From the NCBI RefSeq assembly GCF_019679435.2, contig NZ_CP139781.1:62001-126000 (forward strand): DNA of 64,000 bases, in the 5' to 3' direction. Under the pieces are notes generated by a model. That model was given only the letters and a program-made list of their open reading frames with translations, was not told the DNA's origin and did not search any database. How positions within the stretch are numbered: position 1 is the first letter of the stretch; each line of letters opens with the position of its first letter. The stretch is from Actomonas aquatica. GTDB taxonomy: Bacteria; Verrucomicrobiota; Verrucomicrobiia; Opitutales; Opitutaceae. The translations under genes were made by a program, and so were the position numbers. Shown piece by piece: positions 60,108 through 64,000 of the stretch.

Positions 60108-62483
60108 ATGAAACCGTTTTTCGGTCTGACCGCCTTGCCGCGGTTGTCCCTTGCTGCGTCGTTGGCGACCTTGTCGTGCGCCCATCTGCCGGCGCAAACT
60201 GAAGCCGCGGACGATGAGCCCACCAATGAGGAGGTCGTCACGCTCAAGGAATTTTCCGTCACCGCCACCACGCCCAGCGAGTATGGTGCGGCGGAGTCCA
60301 CCACCGGCACGCGTGTCGCCAGTCGGATTCGCGACCTGCCGTTTTCGGTCAATGTCGTGACCGGCGAGTTCCTCGATGACTTCGCGGCCTTTGAGTTCCG
60401 TGAACAGTTCGGCTACACCAGTAGTGTCTCGGTGTGGGAAACGCTCTCCACCGGCTACAACCTGCGCGGCTTTGATGCCGACGTGCAGCTGCGCAATGGC
60501 TTTCGTCGCATCGGTCTGATCGACAAGGTCAACGTCAGTCGCGCCGAAGTGATCAAAGGCCCCGCCGCGTCGATCTACGGCACGGTGCTGCCGGGCGGCA
60601 CGATCAACGTGATCACCAAGAAACCCGAGGCGAAGCAGAAGACGCAGATGACCCTCTACGGGGGCAGCGACGACATGTATCGCGTGCGGCTTTCGTCCAC
60701 CGGTCCGGTCAAGGACAGCGAGTCGTGGTTCTACCGCATTGATGCGGCCCATCACGCCAACGACTACGACCAGCCGTTTAAGCACAAGGAGCAGCGCACG
60801 GTGGCCGCGCAGTTGCTCTGGAAACCCAACAGCGACACCAGCTTCCTGATGGAATACGAGTGGTTGGAGCGCGACGAAGTGGCGATCGCGAGCACGAGTA
60901 TCCCGATGCTGACCGAGGTCGCGGATGACCCCTACCGGGAAGGCCGCACCTATACCCGCTACACGGGGCTCGCTCTCGACCTGATGGATTTTAATCCGCA
61001 GGGACCGCTCAACTATTCCGACCGCTACGTGCACAATGTGACGGCGACCTTTGAGCATCGCTTTAACGACATCTTCTCCCTGCGCAGCAGCGGCAACTGG
61101 TTCGAGCGCGGCTTGGAGCGCCAGGAAGTCGGCAGCCGCAGCCGGATCAATTCGGCCACCGGTCTGATGGATCGCGGCACCCCGCGCCTGCGTCCCTATG
61201 GTGAAGGTGGCGCGAGTTGGCAGACGGACCTGCTGGCTTCGTGGGAGAGTGGCTCCGTCTCGCACAAAACGCTGCTCACAGTCGATTACCAGCGTCAGAC
61301 TGAGACCCCGGAGCGTTGGGACATGACCGCCACCGCGATCGCCAATGGCGGCATGCCGGCCGACGTGCTGGGCGGCCTTGATCCGGCCAACCCCAACTAC
61401 GATTTTGTGACTTACCGCGAGGACCCCTCGCTCTACGCGCTGTCGCAGAAAGAGGATAACTCCCTCGATCTCTGGGGCGTGTTCCTGAGCGAGCGCATGA
61501 CCCTCGCCGATGAGCGCATCAACCTCATGGCCGGCGTGCGTTACGACTACGTCGACAGCCACGCCCGCGATCTGCGCAACAACACCGACAGTCGTCGCAA
61601 CATCAACGAGACCACCTACCAGTTGGGCGGCAACTGGCGCGTCACGCCGGGACTTTCGCTCTTCGCCAGCACCTCCAAGTCGTTCGTGCCGCAATTTGGC
61701 GTGGGCCGCGCCATCGATGGTTCGACCTACGACCTGCCGAACGAAACCGGCGAAGGCTGGGAAGCTGGCTTCAAGGCCGACATGCTGGAAGGGCGCCTCA
61801 CCTTCACCACGACCTACTTTGATATCGATCGCGCCAACGTGGCCCGTGACACCTTCGACCTCGATACCGGCGCCACCATCACGGTGCTTTCCGGCGCCGA
61901 GACCTCGTCGGGTGTGGAGTTCGATTTCAACTGGGTCGTCACGCCGAGCCTGCAGTTCTTCGGCGGCTACGGTTATGTCGACGCCAAGTATGTTAGCCAC
62001 GCCCAGGCCCCGCACCTCGAGGGCATCCCGCTGCGTCGCGCGCCGAAGGACAATTTGGGCGTGGGCGTGAAATACACCGTCAAAAACGGCACGCTCAAGG
62101 GCCTGTATTTCACCGGCGGATACAAGTATTACGGCGAGTCGCTGGTGAATCCCTCCACCGGTCGTCGTATCACCGCGAGCAGCAGCCGTCCGATTCAGAA
62201 TCTGCGTCTGCCGAATGGTCGCCTCATCTTTGCCGACCTGCCGGAAGGTGAGTTGATCTACAGCGGTGAAGCCCGGGTCGACGACGGTCGCGAGTCCATC
62301 TTCAACGACTCGTATGGCATCTTTGAAGCCGGTGTGGGTTACAGCTGGCGCACGCATGAGCGCCGCTATCGCCACAAGGTGCAGCTGAACGTGCGCAACC
62401 TCAGCGACGAGGTTTACACCTACGGTTCCGCCGGACCGGGTCAGGGCCGCTCCTTCACCGGCACCTACGACCTGAGCTTCTGA
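60108..62483 (+). CDS. TonB-dependent outer-membrane receptor
   Basis: The 791-residue protein has a signal peptide (about 1-27, LSLAASLATLSCAHLPAQ), a TonB-box-like VVTLKEFSVTA, a plug domain (TGTRVASRIRDLPFSVNVVT, RAEVIKGPAASIYGTVLPGG, TINVITKKP) and a barrel ending in Phe (TYDLSF). The plug wording is of the siderophore-receptor-like type abundant in Opitutaceae. ATG 60108 was chosen directly before the leader. It is paired with the divergent TIM-barrel epimerase, which hints at a carbohydrate ligand. Confidence 0.88.
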   Translation: MKPFFGLTALPRLSLAASLATLSCAHLPAQTEAADDEPTNEEVVTLKEFSVTATTPSEYGAAESTTGTRVASRIRDLPFSVNVVTGEFLDDFAAFEFREQFGYTSSVSVWETLSTGYNLRGFDADVQLRNGFRRIGLIDKVNVSRAEVIKGPAASIYGTVLPGGTINVITKKPEAKQKTQMTLYGGSDDMYRVRLSSTGPVKDSESWFYRIDAAHHANDYDQPFKHKEQRTVAAQLLWKPNSDTSFLMEYEWLERDEVAIASTSIPMLTEVADDPYREGRTYTRYTGLALDLMDFNPQGPLNYSDRYVHNVTATFEHRFNDIFSLRSSGNWFERGLERQEVGSRSRINSATGLMDRGTPRLRPYGEGGASWQTDLLASWESGSVSHKTLLTVDYQRQTETPERWDMTATAIANGGMPADVLGGLDPANPNYDFVTYREDPSLYALSQKEDNSLDLWGVFLSERMTLADERINLMAGVRYDYVDSHARDLRNNTDSRRNINETTYQLGGNWRVTPGLSLFASTSKSFVPQFGVGRAIDGSTYDLPNETGEGWEAGFKADMLEGRLTFTTTYFDIDRANVARDTFDLDTGATITVLSGAETSSGVEFDFNWVVTPSLQFFGGYGYVDAKYVSHAQAPHLEGIPLRRAPKDNLGVGVKYTVKNGTLKGLYFTGGYKYYGESLVNPSTGRRITASSSRPIQNLRLPNGRLIFADLPEGELIYSGEARVDDGRESIFNDSYGIFEAGVGYSWRTHERRYRHKVQLNVRNLSDEVYTYGSAGPGQGRSFTGTYDLSF

Positions 62484-63000
62484 GTTCTAGAGAGTTCTTG
62501 GGGTTAGTTATAAGTTAGGACACAGATCGAACACCCGGCCACGGATCACACGGTGCCTCGCGAGGGCCCGCGGGATCCGTGGCCTTCTGCGTTTGGGAGC
62601 GGAGGGGAATGCAGCAGCGAGGCAGGGGGGCTTGGATACAGAGGTCTCAGAGGGGGACACAGAAAGGCACAGAGGAAGTCACCGGAGGAGACGGAGTGGC
62701 CACGGATCACTCGGATTAGCAGGGATGAGGTGCTGTAGCCGGGGTCGGTGACCCCGGGAGAGCGGCGGACGGCGGAGAGGCAGCGTAGCGCGAGCAAGCT
62801 CGCAGCCTACAATGCCGTGTTCGAAGCCGCCCGGTAGGCCGCGAGCTTGCTCGCGCTAACGTTGGAGTGGTTTGACCACGCGGCCGAGGGGCAACGTAGA
62901 GCGGCCGAGAGGGCCGCTGCTACACTCGGACGAGGGATGTAGCCGCGGGCGTGTCGCCCGCGTGCGGTGGAAGGAGGGGCGACGCGGTGCCGGCCTCGCC
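62484..63000. repeat. 517-bp intergenic repeat cluster
   Basis: There is no gene here. From 62534 there are GGCCACGGAT / CACGGAT units, repeated at 62698-62720. At about 62640-62680 there are CACAGA(A/G)G units. Five GTAG-footed REPs follow: 62735-62758 (plus), 62788-62810 (minus) facing 62834-62856 (plus), and 62900-62923 (minus) facing 62939-62962 (plus). The last pair copies the doublet at 46557-46619. The cluster lies between the convergent receptor and esterase genes. Confidence 0.75.
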
Positions 63001-64000
63001 TTACTGCACGCCGGCCATCGCGGCGACGCGATCGGCGTAGTGTTTCGCGAAGGGGCGGGAGGAGCGGTGGCCCATTTCCTTTTCGATCATGAGCGTCTTT
63101 TCCACCGCGATGAGGTTGTAGACGGCCTGCATGCTGGTGGGCGGGCAGGTTTCGTCGTTGTAGCCGAAGGCCAGGCTGATCGGGGCGTGCAAGCGACGCG
63201 CGAAATTGGCGGTGTCGTAATAGCGCGTGGTCTCCAGTTTGGCGGCGGTTTGGTTTTCCGGCTTGGACAAGAGATGCGGCCAGCCGCCGGCGCGGCCGGT
63301 CAGGTAGCCCGTGGTGTCGCAGTAGGCGGGGTAGTTGGTGACGGTGCCGGTGACGCGTGGATCGAGCGCGGAGGTCACGATCGAGAGTTGTCCGCCTTGG
63401 CTGCCGCCGGCGACCACGAGGCGCGTATTGTCCCAGTTTTCCTCCTGGGTGAGCACATCGTTGGCGCGCAGACAGGCGAGGTAGACGCGCAGGAAGTAAT
63501 AGCGGTCGCGGTTATCGAGGTTGAACTCCGGGTAGTAGTTCAACGCTCCGGCGCGGAGGTTTTGGTAGAGCGGCTCGGGCAGATCCACCGGGATGCCGTG
63601 AATGCCGATCTGAAGCACAATCATACCGCGCGCCGCGAGCGACTTCTCGCCGGTGTAAGGGCGCACCCCGGCGCCCGGCACGCGCAGGACGGCTGGGTAG
63701 CGACCGGGCGCGGCGGGCATGGTGAGCATGCCGTAGAAACGCATGGGGCGGTCGCTGAAATTCCAGGCATCAAAACTTACTTTGTAGACGAGCACTTCCT
63801 CGGTCGAAGCCTCCACGTCGAGTTCGCGGCTGAGGTTCATCGGGATGGCGGCGAGGCGTTCGATGTAGCTCGCCCAGAAGGCGTCGAAATCGGCCGGATC
63901 GGTTTGGGTGACCGTGAGTTGCTCCGGCGCGAAGGCGGCGGTGGCGAGCGCACTCTGTTCACCGTAGCTGACTTTGCAGCGCAGGAAGCCGGGCGAGGTC
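63001..64000 (-). CDS. Acetylxylan esterase / cephalosporin-deacetylase family (AXE1), N-terminus cut by window edge
   Basis: The frame stays open to the right edge, so the N-terminus is missing; an internal ATG at 63840 is not the true start. The alpha/beta-hydrolase part has YPAVLRVPGAGVRPYTG, nucleophile elbow GGSQGGQLS, the Asp in FGYNDETCPPTS and His in MGHRSS, which is the AXE1 catalytic triad. The upstream part (FDAFWASYIERLAAIP) fits the AXE1 N-terminal segment. It likely removes acetyl groups from xylan, complementing the xylanase. Confidence 0.88.
   Translation of the reverse strand, partial: TSPGFLRCKVSYGEQSALATAAFAPEQLTVTQTDPADFDAFWASYIERLAAIPMNLSRELDVEASTEEVLVYKVSFDAWNFSDRPMRFYGMLTMPAAPGRYPAVLRVPGAGVRPYTGEKSLAARGMIVLQIGIHGIPVDLPEPLYQNLRAGALNYYPEFNLDNRDRYYFLRVYLACLRANDVLTQEENWDNTRLVVAGGSQGGQLSIVTSALDPRVTGTVTNYPAYCDTTGYLTGRAGGWPHLLSKPENQTAAKLETTRYYDTANFARRLHAPISLAFGYNDETCPPTSMQAVYNLIAVEKTLMIEKEMGHRSSRPFAKHYADRVAAMAGVQ

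Overview
The window looks like a chromosomal segment from a Verrucomicrobiota bacterium, probably of the Opitutaceae. It is GC-rich, with dense genes on both strands. It has two TonB-dependent receptors of the type common in that group, many exported hydrolases (GH10 xylanase, acetylxylan esterase, sulfatase, S9 peptidase) and GTAG-footed palindromic repeats between genes. I saw no transposase, prophage, CRISPR array or rRNA. There is one tRNA gene (Phe, 35786-35861).

Region 1 (1-18.3 kb) is mostly housekeeping: a truncated polyprenyl synthase, a DUF4013 membrane protein, an FmdB-type zinc ribbon, phosphate acetyltransferase split into two genes, the lipid II flippase MurJ, an SBF-like transporter, RluE-type pseudouridine synthase, a quinone-reductase-like enzyme, a TerB-like protein, full-length Ada with an EamA exporter, and a CBM9/DUF5916 outer-membrane protein. 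Within it, 7.2-10.2 kb is a probable electrophile/redox unit: a NemR-like TetR regulator, thioredoxin, Old Yellow Enzyme and nitroreductase. A perfect 9-bp inverted repeat brackets the likely promoter.

Region 2 (18.3-35.6 kb) is a myo-inositol catabolic locus and the most interesting part. The minus-strand operon runs iolB, iolD, iolE, a transaldolase-family gene, iolA, then a terminator. Around it lie iolG, a second Gfo/Idh oxidoreductase, a 5-ketogluconate-reductase-like SDR, a sodium/solute symporter, a LacI regulator, a TonB receptor and a secreted toroid protein. The usual IolC kinase and IolJ aldolase are absent from the window; the transaldolase-family protein occupies their place. By eye it has the Schiff-base lysine (K136), but a Gln (Q107) where transaldolases carry their Glu acid/base, as in fructose-6-phosphate aldolase. 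This suggests kinase-independent cleavage of 2-deoxy-5-keto-D-gluconate. A shared 12-bp operator, TCTAACnGTTAA, lies in all four promoter regions of the locus (three exact copies, one with a single mismatch), which points to one LacI regulon.

Region 3 (35.8-46.3 kb) holds tRNA-Phe, an SNF2-family ATPase with two blocks of 7-bp repeats inside its coding sequence, an ECF sigma / anti-sigma-like pair coupled to an unusual flavoprotein-polyferredoxin membrane fusion, an M16 protease, a SpoIIAA-like protein and a HemG-like flavodoxin.

Region 4 (46.3-64 kb) carries GH10 xylanase, an S9 peptidase, a class C beta-lactamase-fold hydrolase, a VanX-like dipeptidase, an MhpD-family hydratase with a signal peptide, a sulfatase with HEAT-like repeats, an MscS channel, an EF-G-like GTPase, a TIM-barrel epimerase divergent from a TonB receptor, a 0.5-kb repeat cluster and a truncated acetylxylan esterase. 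Starts were chosen by eye, and all family calls rest on visible motifs rather than database searches.
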